Below are positions 38,101-49,138 of a stretch of 64,000 nucleotides of DNA, in pieces. Each line of letters begins with the position of its first letter. Position 1 is the first letter of the stretch. The translations under genes and the position numbers were made by a program. Location: assembly GCF_001039355.2 (NCBI RefSeq), contig NW_019775680.1, positions 454,536-518,535 on the forward strand, in the 5' to 3' direction. Source of the DNA: Lingula anatina. Its lineage: Eukaryota > Brachiopoda > Lingulata > Lingulida > Lingulidae. Under the pieces are notes generated by a model. The model was not told the origin of the DNA. It saw only the letters and a list, made by a program, of their open reading frames with translations, and ran no database searches.

Positions 38101-40346
38101 TAGGACTAAAATGTCATTTACAGGCTTGTAGACAGCAATTCAAAAAGGGGATTCCTTTTCTGAAAAAGTGGACTTTTAACCATGAAAGCCTTTTGTACCA
38201 GAGTTACCCTGAGTGTCAGAGCAACGTAAAAAATTAGCTTGTAAATATTAAATATACCTTGGAGTCATTTTTACTAGCTCTGAAGACCAGCGGCCATGTT
38301 AGGCTTCCGTCAGTCAAATAGAACTGCTCCGCAGTGAAACTGCAGTTGAATGTCATTAGACCAAAATGAAACTTAAAACAAATTTAATTCTGCTTTATTT
38401 AATTTTATTTACTGTATTTAAAGAATAAATGAAAAAATGAATAATATTCTTCGAAAAGAAAAGATATATCCAATGTTTTTGTATTTTTTGCTTATCAAAG
38501 AACATTTAGTCCTGAGATATACACGTGCACAATACACGTGCTTGCCATGTGCCAAATTTGACAGCTACACTGTATGCCTGATACCACTATAAGGGCTACA
38601 CAAAAATCAGTTTTTACAGCAGAATGTTGCTTGTATTGTGGCACTGACCTTCGACTGCAAGATATTTTCAATTCAAACTTCTAACTCCGCGTCAGGCACT
38701 TTAATTGCTTCTTGTCTCGTGTGCTCGAGATAACTTCAGCGCAAGGCGGGAAAGGCAGCTCCAGGCGGCCAAACCTGTGACGTACGAGACTTTTGACTTC
38801 CAAATATGGATCCAAGCAGACACAGCTGTGACGTGTGACTTCCAAATATGGAAGCGCCCCAGGCAGAATTTTGAAGAAGAACGTCCCCGAGTTGATTGCC
38901 GCTGTTCGCTAGAGCCTGGTATTGCTAATATGGGTTATATATGAAATCAAGATCGAGCTGGCAATACCGGAATCTAGAACCTAGGGTAACCAGAGTAGAC
39001 CTTTCCCAGAAAAAAAGGTGGGTTTTTTAAACCCCCCATCCCCCCTGGTTATGGGCCTGATGTACATCGATAAATGACTAGATATGATATTTTGAACACT
39101 TTTCAATCCAGATGCCCAAGCAGCCGAGGCCCAGGGGAAACCCAAATGTCACCTGTGTGGAAAATACCTGTCACATAGGTCAGCTCTCAGTGGTGAGTGT
39201 CAAAGAATGCTAGTAAATGCTCATCCCCTCTCACAGTGCCTGTTGGAAGCTAACTTGTTAAGGGAACAAACTTGAGAGGGATAAGGGGGCAAAAAATCTC
39301 TTCTTTGTTTGTTTAGATGCAGACATGTATGTTGGTCTTCCATCTGCCTGCCACATTTTCCCTTTATCGGCATGCTTTGAAATGTTGATGTTAACAACTC
39401 TGATATTTTTAGTCGTGGTTGGTGGCCCAGAAAAATAACCTTTCTTTCTTTGATCTTGCTCAATAATTCATGCTCAAGTCCAAATTCCTCAAGAACAATG
39501 GTTCACTCCTTTTTCTGGCCATGAGGTGCATAACATTCTTCGATAAATCCACCTAAAAATATTCTATATTACTGACGGTACTACAGTTTATTCGGTACAC
39601 TTGTAAGTATTTAATTTTTTATTTTTGTCATTGATTACATTTGATTAATTCTACAACAGTGTGTAATAATTATTATATCTCCATAGTGCACATGAAGTCC
39701 CATGCTGGCATCAAATCTCACAAGTGCGTAGGCTGCTACAGGAGCTTCCTTGTTCGTAGCAACATGTGCAAACACCGCAGGCAGTGCATGGGCGAGGAAG
39801 AAGCAAACAAGGAGCAGGAAAGAGAGAAAGAAGAAAAGATGAATAAAGCACCTAACATGCCAAGAGTGAAGCGGAGCACTTCCATTCAGTGCAAAGAATG
39901 TGGCAAGGTTTTCTCAGGGACAGGGTCACTGTATTGTGAGTGTGTTTTTAATTCATTTGTTACACTTTTAGTTAATTTGTTACACTTTTAGCCCTTTTAG
40001 TGGTGAGATTATAGTTGCTTTGTAAGGTCATTGTTAAGACTCTTCAAATCCCATATGCAGTCACAGTTAATGTTATTAAATCTATTTATAAATAAGACAA
40101 TTATTGAAAAGTGTATTGTATTTGGGAATATTGAATGTCATTTACACACTGCGACAGAATAATATAATTTCAAAAACGCCCAGTTTGCAATACCATCATT
40201 CACTGTCAAAATATGGGTGTTGTGTGTTCTGATTTGTTCTTAAGTGATCATTTCAAGGCATTTGGGGATGAGGAAAGCAAGAAATTGGCCTTTGAATGCA
40301 ATGTTCAACAATGAAAATTTGGCCTTAAAATGTATAAATTTATGCT

Positions 40347-40386
<40 letters not shown>

Positions 40387-40614
40387 ATGAATATTTTGTC
40401 TTGTAGTGCACATGAGACAACACACTGGTGAGAGACCATTTCGATGTTCAGTATGTAACAAAGACTTCAGTATCAAGTCCAACATGCTCCGTCATGAGAG
40501 GACCCACACTGGTAGCAAGCCATACGAATGCCCGGAGTGCCATCAGTGCTTCACAGAGAATGGCAGTTTGAAGATACACATGAGGAAACACACAGGAGAT
40601 AGGCCTTTTGTGTG

Positions 40615-40656
<42 letters not shown>

Positions 40657-42505
40657 TGAACAAATTCGCCCCAATATGCAATATGTAATCAGCAGTATGA
40701 CTACTCTGACACTTATATTGGTTTTTAAGGTGAACCATGAAACGTGTTTCATAATAAAAGTTATAATGGCATATCTTACAGTGAAATTTTGAAAAGTGTC
40801 TCATGGGTTCTAGTTCTGAGTATCATTTTTTGGTGTTAAAAATCATAAAGCTTGTATATATAGACACTCTGAAAGTAAAACAATTTGCCCCTATTAAAAG
40901 ATGAAGGGTATTTTTACAAATAAAGCTGCAAGGTTGCCTTAAATATTTCAAACTTAAAATTGCGACATTGTCTGCTATAATAAACAAATGCAGCTGAAAT
41001 TAATTTATTTTTAATCATTAATAAATTTTATTTAATTATCAGATGCACACTATGTGGCAAGGCATTTATACAGTCAGGCAGCCTAAAGAGTCACCTTGCC
41101 ACCCATGTTAACCAGAAGAATCACCTTTGTGACTGGTGTGGGAAAGCCTTTGCACAGAAAACACACCTGCAGGCGCACGTGCGTCGCCATAAAAATATAC
41201 GCAATTACAAGTGTGAGGAGTGTCCTATGAAGTTTGTTAATAAAGGTAACTTAAAGGTGCTTCTCATGTCAGATATTTAATTTTGTTTAATATGGGACAT
41301 TGTATTGTTATGATTTATTGTATTGTTAGTGATGGTAGCCACACCCTAAACTTCAAATTTAAGGATTGTACGTCGAGAAACACTGTTACGATTATTGTTA
41401 TTTTTTTAAGTATGGAATTTGATGTTAATTTTTATGGGCATGTTACAGCTTCATTGACTTTTTCCTTGTTGCAGGTGACTTAAATAGACACCAGAAAAAA
41501 CATACAGGGGAAAGGCCTTTCTTGTGTACATTTTGTCCAAAGACGTTTACTCGCCTTCATTATCTCAAAGAGCACATGCACATTCACACTGGAGAGAAGC
41601 CATTTGGCTGTAAAATATGTGGCGCCAAGTTTTCTGACAGGTCGTCTGCTCTGAAACATGAGAAAAAGCATGACAACAGAGAACCTCAACAGAGTGAGTT
41701 TAATATTAATTTTGTGGTTTTATAATAACATAAAGTATTGAAGGAAATTTAAAATACATTGTGTGTTACAGATTTTCTTTGTAAGTAACATACTATTATT
41801 GAAGTGAAGTGACTGTTACATGTATGACCTTTATTTTTTAGGTCTCCGCTGCCTTTTATTGTCACAATTCCCAACAGGGGGCACTCTAGGTCAGGCCCAA
41901 GACAGTCCACAGCCATCAGTGACTTTTGTTATTAAGGATGAAATGGGTAAATGAAGTCCTTTATACACAGGAAGTAACAAATTCAGAGAACATTTTAAAA
42001 GTGACAGATAAAAAAGAATATGTGAAATTGCAATGTATTTATTTTTGTTTCTCAATGTTCATGTGTACAGTTGCATAAAAATTATTTAGTTTCAGAATCA
42101 ACCTTAATGTTATTTTTTTAACTGAATGAAAAAAAATTGTAAAACACTGGTTTTGCAACACATAATCAAACATTCAGTCAGTTTTTGGGGTCTGTTTTCT
42201 GTAAATCCAAATTTTTCGCCATTTTCAAATAGTTGTGAAAAATAACATTATTCTACATTTAAGCATCCTCCACCAATCACCAGCAGTTCATCTCCATGCT
42301 TCAAACACGGAATCCAGTTGATGTTATACAAACAGTGACTACATCTGCCACACCACACACAGAGGAATATGTGAACAGCGCTGTTGATACCATTGGCCAC
42401 ACAGGGGCGCTGATGTCAGCCATGACAGGACCAGATCCAGGTCATGAGATTCCTGAACCGGCTACCATGGTGACTTTGTCCTCTGAGGATTTGTACACAA
42501 ATTGA
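35114..42505 (+). CDS. 14-finger C2H2 zinc-finger protein, 11 exons
   Basis: Probable nuclear DNA-binding regulator. Exons: 35114-35822, 36301-36432, 36926-37069, 37698-37802, 39112-39192, 39687-39935, 40407-40611, 41043-41245, 41475-41693, 41842-41946, 42264-42505. All junctions are GT-AG and in phase; total 2394 nt, 797 residues. The first ~220 residues are Ser/Thr/Glu-rich and disordered. Fingers 1, 3, 5 and 7 start C-x2-C in one exon and finish in the next. Fingers 2, 4 and 6 end in Cys instead of the last His (CCHC). Fingers 7-14 are mostly classic with TGERPF or TGEKPF linkers. Finger exons are followed by a finger-free tail rich in Pro and Thr ending DLYTN. Start: the first ATG after an upstream in-frame TGA; earlier exons are possible. 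The target sites and family name are unknown to me. The last four exons recur near 56.6-57.9 kb. Confidence 0.82.
37289..37627 (+). mobile_element. MITE with long inverted arms in zinc-finger intron
   Basis: The left arm starts ACTAGTGGGCTTGATATGG and the right arm ends with its imperfect complement, GCCCACTAGT. The arms match for roughly 60 bp, with TTAAGA-type motifs repeated. The centre carries short direct repeats of ATTGTGAGGGGAGG. It lies in the intron between exons 37698 and 36926 and has no coding capacity. Confidence 0.7.
38121..39059 (+). mobile_element. Second TIR element of CAGGC...GGCCTG family
   Basis: The left end CAGGCTTGTAGACAGC, followed by TTCAAAAAGGGGATTCC and GAAAAAGTGGAC, matches the start of the element at 32756. 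The right end GGTTATGGGCCTG matches the other terminus. The copy is longer, with about 700 bp of extra internal sequence, so it may contain a nested insertion. It lies wholly inside the intron before the exon at 39112. Confidence 0.5.
40351..40384 (+). repeat. (CA)n just upstream of an exon
   Basis: About 17 CA units ending 22 bp before the acceptor of the zinc-finger exon 40407-40611, overlapping the normal polypyrimidine tract zone. Confidence 0.95.
40617..40652 (+). repeat. (CT)n fused to a splice donor
   Basis: About 18 CT units begin immediately inside the intron after donor GTGAGT at 40612. The duplicated copy at 55905 has the same tract but its donor reads GTAATT. Confidence 0.95.
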
Positions 42506-42533
42506 GCCATGGAGTGTTTTTTCTTTGTTATAG

Positions 42534-42750
42534 GTGACTTAAATAAACAGCAGAAAAAAAACAGGGGAAAGGCCTTTCTAGTGTACATTTTGTCCAAAGA
42601 TGTTTTCTCGCCTTCACTATCCCAAAGAGCACATGCACGTTCACACAGGAGAGAGCCGTTTGGCTGTAAAATATGTGGTGTCAAGTATTCTGACAGGTTG
42701 TCTGTCTCTGAAACATGAAGAAACATGACCACAGTTTGTACACTAAATGA
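42534..42750 (+). pseudogene. Decayed terminal finger exon L (copy 1)
   Basis: This sits 28 bp after the zinc-finger stop codon and starts after a TTATAG acceptor. It resembles the intact two-finger exon at 57646-57866 but is about 2 bp shorter in the first linker, has a TAG in the first finger and further indels, so the frame is lost. The end still reads TTTGTACACTAAATGA, parallel to the intact copy. It is a dead alternative last exon. Confidence 0.7.
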
Positions 42751-44762
42751 GCAGCGTATTTTGTTTCTGTTGATCAGTATTATTTTTAGACTTGGACACG
42801 AAAAAGTGTTGGCAGAGAGTGTCACTGCTTATCTTTCTTAATGACAGTGTTTATAGGATCAATGTTTGTCTTACTGGACGTTGTATAATATAGATTCTGA
42901 ATCGGAAGAAACATCTGTGCAATACATGTTCTCATTGTTATAGTACCGTAATTATTTCATAGCAAATTTTTTAGTGTTAAATTATATTAATTTGGATTTT
43001 CAAATTGTTATATAGATCTATTCTGTGTACAAAGTACTGGAGAGTGCATTGTTTTCCTATTCTTTAACATCAGCTGTGAACTTGTTCTTCTTCTTATTTA
43101 CTAAATTAACGGAGAAAACTTCTCACTTAAAGAAGAGATTCTCATGATGAAATTATGCATTGCACTTGCAATTGGCCCAATAAAATGTAAAGGTGGTATG
43201 ATAGTAATTGTTTTTTCAAACACAGTAAATTTCTACTCAATTAACCTAAGAAAACTAGAGAAACAATTTTTTTTGTGGAAAATAGTCGACTTGTGTTGAA
43301 ATTATTTGAATAATTACCATATAAGATAAACGTTAATAACGACTAGAAAAAAATGGCAAACTTCCATTTAATATTGGGACAAAACATGTCTAGATAATAA
43401 TAAAAATATTTGAGCCTAAAATCCAAATTTGTTTATTAGACTTTACAATGTAACATGAATCAATGATAAAAAAATGGAACATGAAAGAAAAGAGAAGTGA
43501 TTAAAACATGAACATTTATTGAGCAGATAATGTTGAAATTTTAATTAAAAAATGTAACCTCATTACACACTTTAAAAAGTTGTTTGTAAAAATTATATAA
43601 ATACCTTTTAAAGTCTCGAGTTTCCTTTAAGAAAGTTGCTGGGGAGTTTTTCCTACGTAGTAAATGGGTGTAAACTCCATTCTCTAGGTGCAGCGACTTA
43701 TTTTAAATCATCGGTCGGTCCTCACGTAGTTAATATGATCTCTAACTTTGTTTTATCAACCCACTGCCAAGGCACGATGCAAGTTGACACAGTTTATCAA
43801 CGTTATGGCCTCTAGGTCATTGCAGTATCAGGCTTGTGGTCTTGGGGCTTGTGTGCAGTAATTTGGGAAATATACTTAAGAAAAGTGAACATTCTGACCT
43901 CCTTAGTTGAGAAATAAAACCTTTATCAAACTTCTTTTCCGTGTGGGCCTTTTCAGGCTTAAAAGGTGGTTCGTTCGAACGCCCACTCCCCCACGCATCC
44001 AGAACTGTAGTGCTTTCAGTCATATTGCATGCCTGTCACAGGATGTTTTAATTTTTCACCTTACGTGGAGATGAATTACATCAGATTTAAAAAGAAAATT
44101 AATAAAAAAGAAGTCATTTTATTTTTCATATCCAGCATGTCTCGTATATACTATTATAGCACCTTGTCCGACTGCTGTATCATTTTCTATATAGTATGTT
44201 CACTAATATCTATATGCTTGTTTGCTATTATCTATTTGATTAATTTATCAATACGTGGATGGTAACAAGTGGTATATGTGTATTTAATGATTAACACTAC
44301 TTGGACTGCTAAGATTAATTTTAAAGATTTATTGTACTGCTTCATTGTTTAGATTAACTTGTTTAATACATTCACAGCACAAGGACAAATAAAAACGATT
44401 ACCCGTATCCAGGGGGTACTCCTCATACATTTATCCGTCCTCCATCAGTAATTTATCAATCAAAACGTTATGATTCATGCCTATCGCTTGGCGTTTACTT
44501 TCGTTGACCTGGTGATTATCTGTTTACTTGATTTAATATATCGATGACACAGCTCCCGTTCTTCAATCACTTAAGGACCCTATGCATGCTCAATTGAAAG
44601 TCACGAAATAGACGCTGAGAAGATTTACGCGAAATAGTAAGTATTTTATTCCTTTTTTTTCTTGAAAAAAATGGAACGAATCAGCTTACTGCAGCGTGGG
44701 CGTGCAGTTTGTAACCGATGAAGTCCAATGTGAATAAGATGGCATTCCGAACTGTGAACTAG
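42751..44762. other. 3' flank of zinc-finger gene
   Basis: AT-rich presumed 3' untranslated sequence and intergenic DNA. It matches 57867-59690 in patches (for example TATAAGATAAACGTT and GTTGACACAGTTT), so it was duplicated with the gene end. I see no coding exon. Confidence 0.6.
43179..43184 (+). terminator. Candidate poly(A) signal of zinc-finger gene
   Basis: AATAAA about 670 bp after the stop codon. The equivalent hexamer is kept in the duplicated copy at about 58284-58289, which supports a role. Confidence 0.45.
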
Positions 44763-44887
44763 CTAGTCCAAGGGTCAAATATGGCCATCCTACTTGAATA
44801 CTTCCCCACGGGGAATCTATTCAGTGTCTATTAGCGGATGAGACCTCAAGCTTTTTAGTAAGTCGTCATATTTGACCCGTGGGCTAG
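44763..44887 (+). mobile_element. Small TIR element (~125 bp)
   Basis: The left end CTAGTCCAAGGGTCAAATATG is inverted at the right end (CATATTTGACCCGTGGGCTAG) with about three mismatches. Short length, no coding capacity and paired termini fit a MITE. Confidence 0.6.
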
Positions 44888-45384
44888 TTATTCTATGTTT
44901 TGAATGCGGCCTTTAACGCGCTTTAACACCACAGTGTCACTAATGCATCGTCATGTACATGCATATTATCCTCATCGTGTCGAAGGGAAAACTGCAATCT
45001 GTCATCTATGGCGTGATATTTGCTGGGACACACACAAATATGAAATATGGATAATCTAGTGGTCCCCATCTTCGTTTACAGAAAAAATAGTCATACAATG
45101 TTGCAAAATTTACAAAAACATTTCAGCATAGCATGCAATATAATGGGGGTAGGAGTAAACTTAATATACAAAATTCCTTTGTTAAAAGAGTGTTTCAAAC
45201 ATAAAAATTGCATTTACAGTTTAAAGGCCCTGTCAGTGCAAAAAGGGAAAACAGACCCAAACTTTCTCAATTCTTACACAATTTGAATAAAATTAAAAGT
45301 AAAATTAAAATAAAAATTATACTTAACGTGCCGACTACTGGCCGATCGTTGAGTATTCATTCTAGAACCAAAGCGATGCTTGTG

Positions 45385-45640
45385 CCTCCTTTCTGCGACC
45401 ACGGCGATGTATTGTGCGTTCTCTCTGCGTCCCTTGAGCGACCTTGCAGCGTCCATCCTTAATGACGTTCTCTCTGCGATTGTTTTGAACATGCTTAGAA
45501 CGTTGCAGCGACCATGGCGTCATCGGCGATGCTTGAACGTTCTGTGTGCGACCTTGGCGATCACCGTGTGTTCTTTGAGCGCCCAACGGCGTCGTGGCCA
45601 GTTTTATGGTCGAACAAAGGACGCAGAAAGGACGCCGTCC
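45385..45640 (+). repeat. Irregular GC-rich minisatellite
   Basis: Degenerate units built from GCGTTCTCTCTGCG, TTGAGCGACCTTG and GGCGATG-like words recur in imperfect order. The tract is much richer in GC than its surroundings. Long frames open on both strands because stop codons are scarce in the repeat; I do not regard them as genes. Confidence 0.5.
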
Positions 45641-45808
45641 AGTGTAAAGGGGGTTTAATTGTGCAATTTCGGCATTACCTTCACCTTGTCTTGGTGGTCA
45701 ACAAGAACTTTTTGAATGAATGTTAGTGTTGCACTTATGTTTGTAGGATAAACTAGATTAAAAACTAAATATGTCACCAATCAGACAGTGTCACCCTGAA
45801 TTATATTA

Positions 45809-46059
45809 TTAGGCTTCGTTCACATGCAATGTCTATTTTCTATTTTCTATTTTCGGTATGTCTTATGATCACGGTCTGTGCACTGAATATCCCGCGGCGT
45901 AATTACTGGCAGCGCGAGTCAGTTACTATAAGTTACTATAAGTAACTGGCTCGCGCTGCCAGTAATTACGCGGCGGGATATTCAGTGCACAGACCGTGAT
46001 CATAAGACATACCGAAAATAGAAAATAGAAAATAGACATTGCATGTGAACGAAGCCTAA
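45809..46059 (+). mobile_element. Near-perfect 251 bp hairpin MITE
   Basis: Two arms of about 118 bp are complementary with only a couple of mismatches around a short centre built on TTACTATAAG repeats. Termini are GGCTTCG and CGAAGCC, each next to a TA dinucleotide, which would fit TA target duplication as in Tc1/mariner-related elements. There is no coding capacity. A transcript would fold into a long double-stranded RNA. Confidence 0.85.
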
Positions 46060-46241
46060 GGCTCCCATTGACCACATGTCTAGCCCTAACAGAGTAGGTG
46101 GCCTCCATGAAGTTCTCAGAATATGTAATAACTGGAGATGCCAGTGGCTCCTCTTCAAATACTGTTTCCTCTTTAACCAGAAGATGGTAATGCTCTTTAA
46201 CTGATAAGGTATACACAAAAGGCCTACACACCTGGTCGCAT
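46060..46241 (-). pseudogene. Coding-like fragment cut by hairpin insertion
   Basis: On the - strand, after a TTTTCCAG acceptor (complement of 46242-46249), an open frame reads a plausible protein (CDQVCRPFVYTLSVKEHYHL, then acidic EETVFEEEP and YSENFMEATYSVRARHV). It runs straight into the hairpin element at 46059, which destroys the continuation. I do not recognise the family and see no matching neighbour exons. Confidence 0.3.
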
Positions 46242-47009
46242 CTGGAAAATATCAAAGAGAATAAATCTGATGAAATTATGTTGTTTTAACGTTGAAACAA
46301 GGTTGAACCATAATGTTGATAATACGTTGGATAAACATTGGATTTGAAAGTTGACTCAACGTCAGATAACAACATTGTATCAACCCCAGTTGTTAGACAG
46401 CGTTATTGCATGAAAAGACATTAAAATGACCTGAAACGTTTTATTTTTGGTACAAAACACAGGTACACAATTATTATAACGTACACTGTAAAAACATCCA
46501 AGTGCCTGCTTTGTATGATTTTTTCAACGCATTTAGCTCCAAAGAATGTTTTGCACCTAAGCATGGTACACCCTTTTAGCCTGGATGTGTTTAGCAGTAG
46601 GGCATGTTTGATGACTAAATATATATAGGGTATATATGTATGGCCTTTAAGTCAAAATTTCCAAGGTTTGGATTAATATATATAGTTATTTTAAGATATA
46701 TAAATATATAACAAAGTCACAGTCACCTCAACCTGTCTATCTAGAACAGGGTACCGAGAACTGTCAACTTTATTAACTTCACTCCATCACATTTACAACA
46801 AAAAATGTTAGTTGACCTTGCAAGGAATTCAGTTTATTGGAATGTATTTCTGAATAACAAGTTAAGAAAATGCACTAGTTCACTAAAGACACAAAACAAC
46901 TGTCACTTTTACTTTAAAACACTTTTTATGTACAGACACAGATGTGTCTGTACATATAGCCATCATCTGCGTCTGTCGTCGCCGTCGTCGCCGTCGTCGC
47001 CGTGCACTT

Positions 47010-48051
47010 TTACCGATAACACGATAAGTGGAAAACCATTTTACCTTTTGACTTGAAACTTGCAGAACTGATGAATATTCATAATACGCAGGTCAAGTTC
47101 GAAAATCAGCATGATCGGGTCACTTTTAGGGAATTTATGCTGTTTTTTCACTTTTTTCAGCATATATGCAGCACCGATAACACGATAAGTGGAAAACCAT
47201 TTTACCTTTTGACTTGAAACTTACAGAACTGATGAATATTCATAATACGCAGGTCAAGTTCGAAAATCAGCATGATCGGGTCACTTTTAGGGAATTTATG
47301 CTGTTTTTTCACTTTTTTCAGCATATATGCAGCACCGATAACACGATAAGTGGAAAACCATTTTACCTTTTGACTTGAAACTTACAGAACTGATGAATAT
47401 TCATAATACGCAGGTCAAGTTCGAAAATCAGCATGATCGGGTCACTTTTAGGGAATTTATGCTGTTTTTTCACTTTTTTCAGCATATATGCAGCACCGAT
47501 AACACGATAAGTGGAAAACCATTTTACCTTTTGACTTGAAACTTACAGAACTGATGAATATTCATAATACGCAGGTCAAGTTCGAAAATCAGCATGATCG
47601 GGTCACTTTTAGGGAATTTATGCTGTTTTTTCACTTTTTTCAGCATATATGCAGCACCGATAACACGATAAGTGGAAAACCATTTTACCTTTTGACTTGA
47701 AACTTACAGAACTGATGAATATTCATAATACGCAGGTCAAGTTCGAAAATCAGCATGATCGGGTCACTTTTAGGGAATTTATGCTGTTTTTTCACTTTTT
47801 TCAGCATATATGCAGCACCGATAACACGATAAGTGGAAAACCATTTTACCTTTTGACTTGAAACTTACAGAACTGATGAATATTCATAATACGCAGGTCA
47901 AGTTCGAAAATCAGCATGATCGGGTCACTTTTAGGGAATTTATGCTGTTTTTTCACTTTTTTCAGCATATATGCAGCACCGATAACACGATAAGTGGAAA
48001 ACCATTTTACCTTTTGACTTGAAACTTACAGAACTGATGAATATTCATAAT
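47010..48051 (+). repeat. 161 bp satellite array
   Basis: Units beginning GCACCGATAACACG start at 47171, 47332, 47493, 47654, 47815 and 47976, exactly 161 bp apart, with a variant first unit at about 47010. Later units look essentially identical. The array runs into the N gap, so the true copy number is larger. Confidence 0.97.
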
Positions 48052-48434
48052 NNNNNNNNNNNNNNNNNNNNNNNNNNNNNNNNNNNNNNNNNNNNNNNNN
48101 NNNNNNNNNNNNNNNNNNNNNNNNNNNNNNNNNNNNNNNNNNNNNNNNNNNNNNNNNNNNNNNNNNNNNNNNNNNNNNNNNNNNNNNNNNNNNNNNNNNN
48201 NNNNNNNNNNNNNNNNNNNNNNNNNNNNNNNNNNNNNNNNNNNNNNNNNNNNNNNNNNNNNNNNNNNNNNNNNNNNNNNNNNNNNNNNNNNNNNNNNNNN
48301 NNNNNNNNNNNNNNNNNNNNNNNNNNNNNNNNNNNNNNNNNNNNNNNNNNNNNNNNNNNNNNNNNNNNNNNNNNNNNNNNNNNNNNNNNNNNNNNNNNNN
48401 NNNNNNNNNNNNNNNNNNNNNNNNNNNNNNNNNN
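48052..48434. other. Assembly gap, 383 N
   Basis: The gap starts mid-unit in the satellite, so it most likely hides further 161 bp copies. The frames called across it are artefacts. Confidence 0.98.
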
Positions 48435-49078
48435 GTCATTATGCTGTTAAACATTATGTAATGTTGCATCAAAATTTGAAGAAACCCCTATTTTGGGCAC
48501 TGCTCCTATGATGACCATTTAAGGGAAATCATGTCACTTACTGTTCTCAAACTTACAGGAAAGAAACATGGGTCTAACATACAGCTTCAATAGGCAACGC
48601 AGTCTGTTTGGTAAATTTTTCTGGCAATTTAACAGTTTTTTGTGAAAATTTAATTTTTCACTTATTTGCATCTTTATTTTCTGTACTTTGTCTGTACATT
48701 TGACAGCTTTGCTGCCTTGTTTTTTATTATTTTGATAAAGTTAGTTACAGTATTGATAAACAAAGTATCATGTTTTCAATAATTAATATTTTTAATTACA
48801 ATCCATGTCTGCAAGGTTGTGTCAATGACCAAAATACAACGTTGAGTCAACGTCACATTATGAAGGTGTTTTGACGTGGCTGGATCAACGTTGATTTTAC
48901 GTTGAATTTAGGTAGATTAACGGTTATTCAACGTATCAACCTGTTTTCAACGTTGATCCAACGCGACTATGCCTGCTGGGAGATGTGCTCATGTTACATT
49001 TAGGAAATTAAATATCAGCACCACTTATTACAGTAACCTTTTTATTTTGTGAATCTATGTCTATGAACGGATTCTAGG

Positions 49079-49138
49079 ACAATTTCCCCCCCCCCCGGAC
49101 TATTCCCCCCCCCCCGGACAATTCCCCCCGGACGATTC
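49079..49138 (+). repeat. GGACAATTCCCC minisatellite
   Basis: Four imperfect units of GGAC, A/T-rich bases and a long C run occur in a row. Confidence 0.85.

Larger units (their letters stand above)
40562..44700 (+). repeat. Segmental duplication, copy 1
   Basis: Sequence from the end of exon 40407-40611 through the gene's 3' flank (to about 44700) recurs in the same orientation and order at about 55853-59690. Exons are the best conserved; introns and flanks are diverged with many indels, so this is an old event or one followed by relaxed constraint. The offset is about 15.1 kb. Confidence 0.85.
46277..48980 (+). mobile_element. Non-autonomous TIR element with internal satellite
   Basis: AACGTTGAAACAAGGTTGA near 46288 is matched in inverted orientation near 48940 (complement AACGTTGAAAACAGGTTGA). 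Both flanks are rich in CAACGT words, and the right end finishes TGCCTGCTGGG. Between them lie a CGTCGC trinucleotide tract (46973-47003), the 161 bp satellite and an assembly gap. No transposase is visible. The layout resembles the mollusc elements that carry tandem core repeats of about this size (the pearl type); that comparison is from general knowledge and was not tested. Confidence 0.5.

Noticed and set aside
47010-48051. Regular repeats as a CRISPR array
   Set aside because: Units are 161 bp, contiguous with no unique spacers, in an animal genome; this is satellite DNA.
48019-48472. Long frames on both strands over the second N gap
   Set aside because: They consist almost entirely of undetermined residues.
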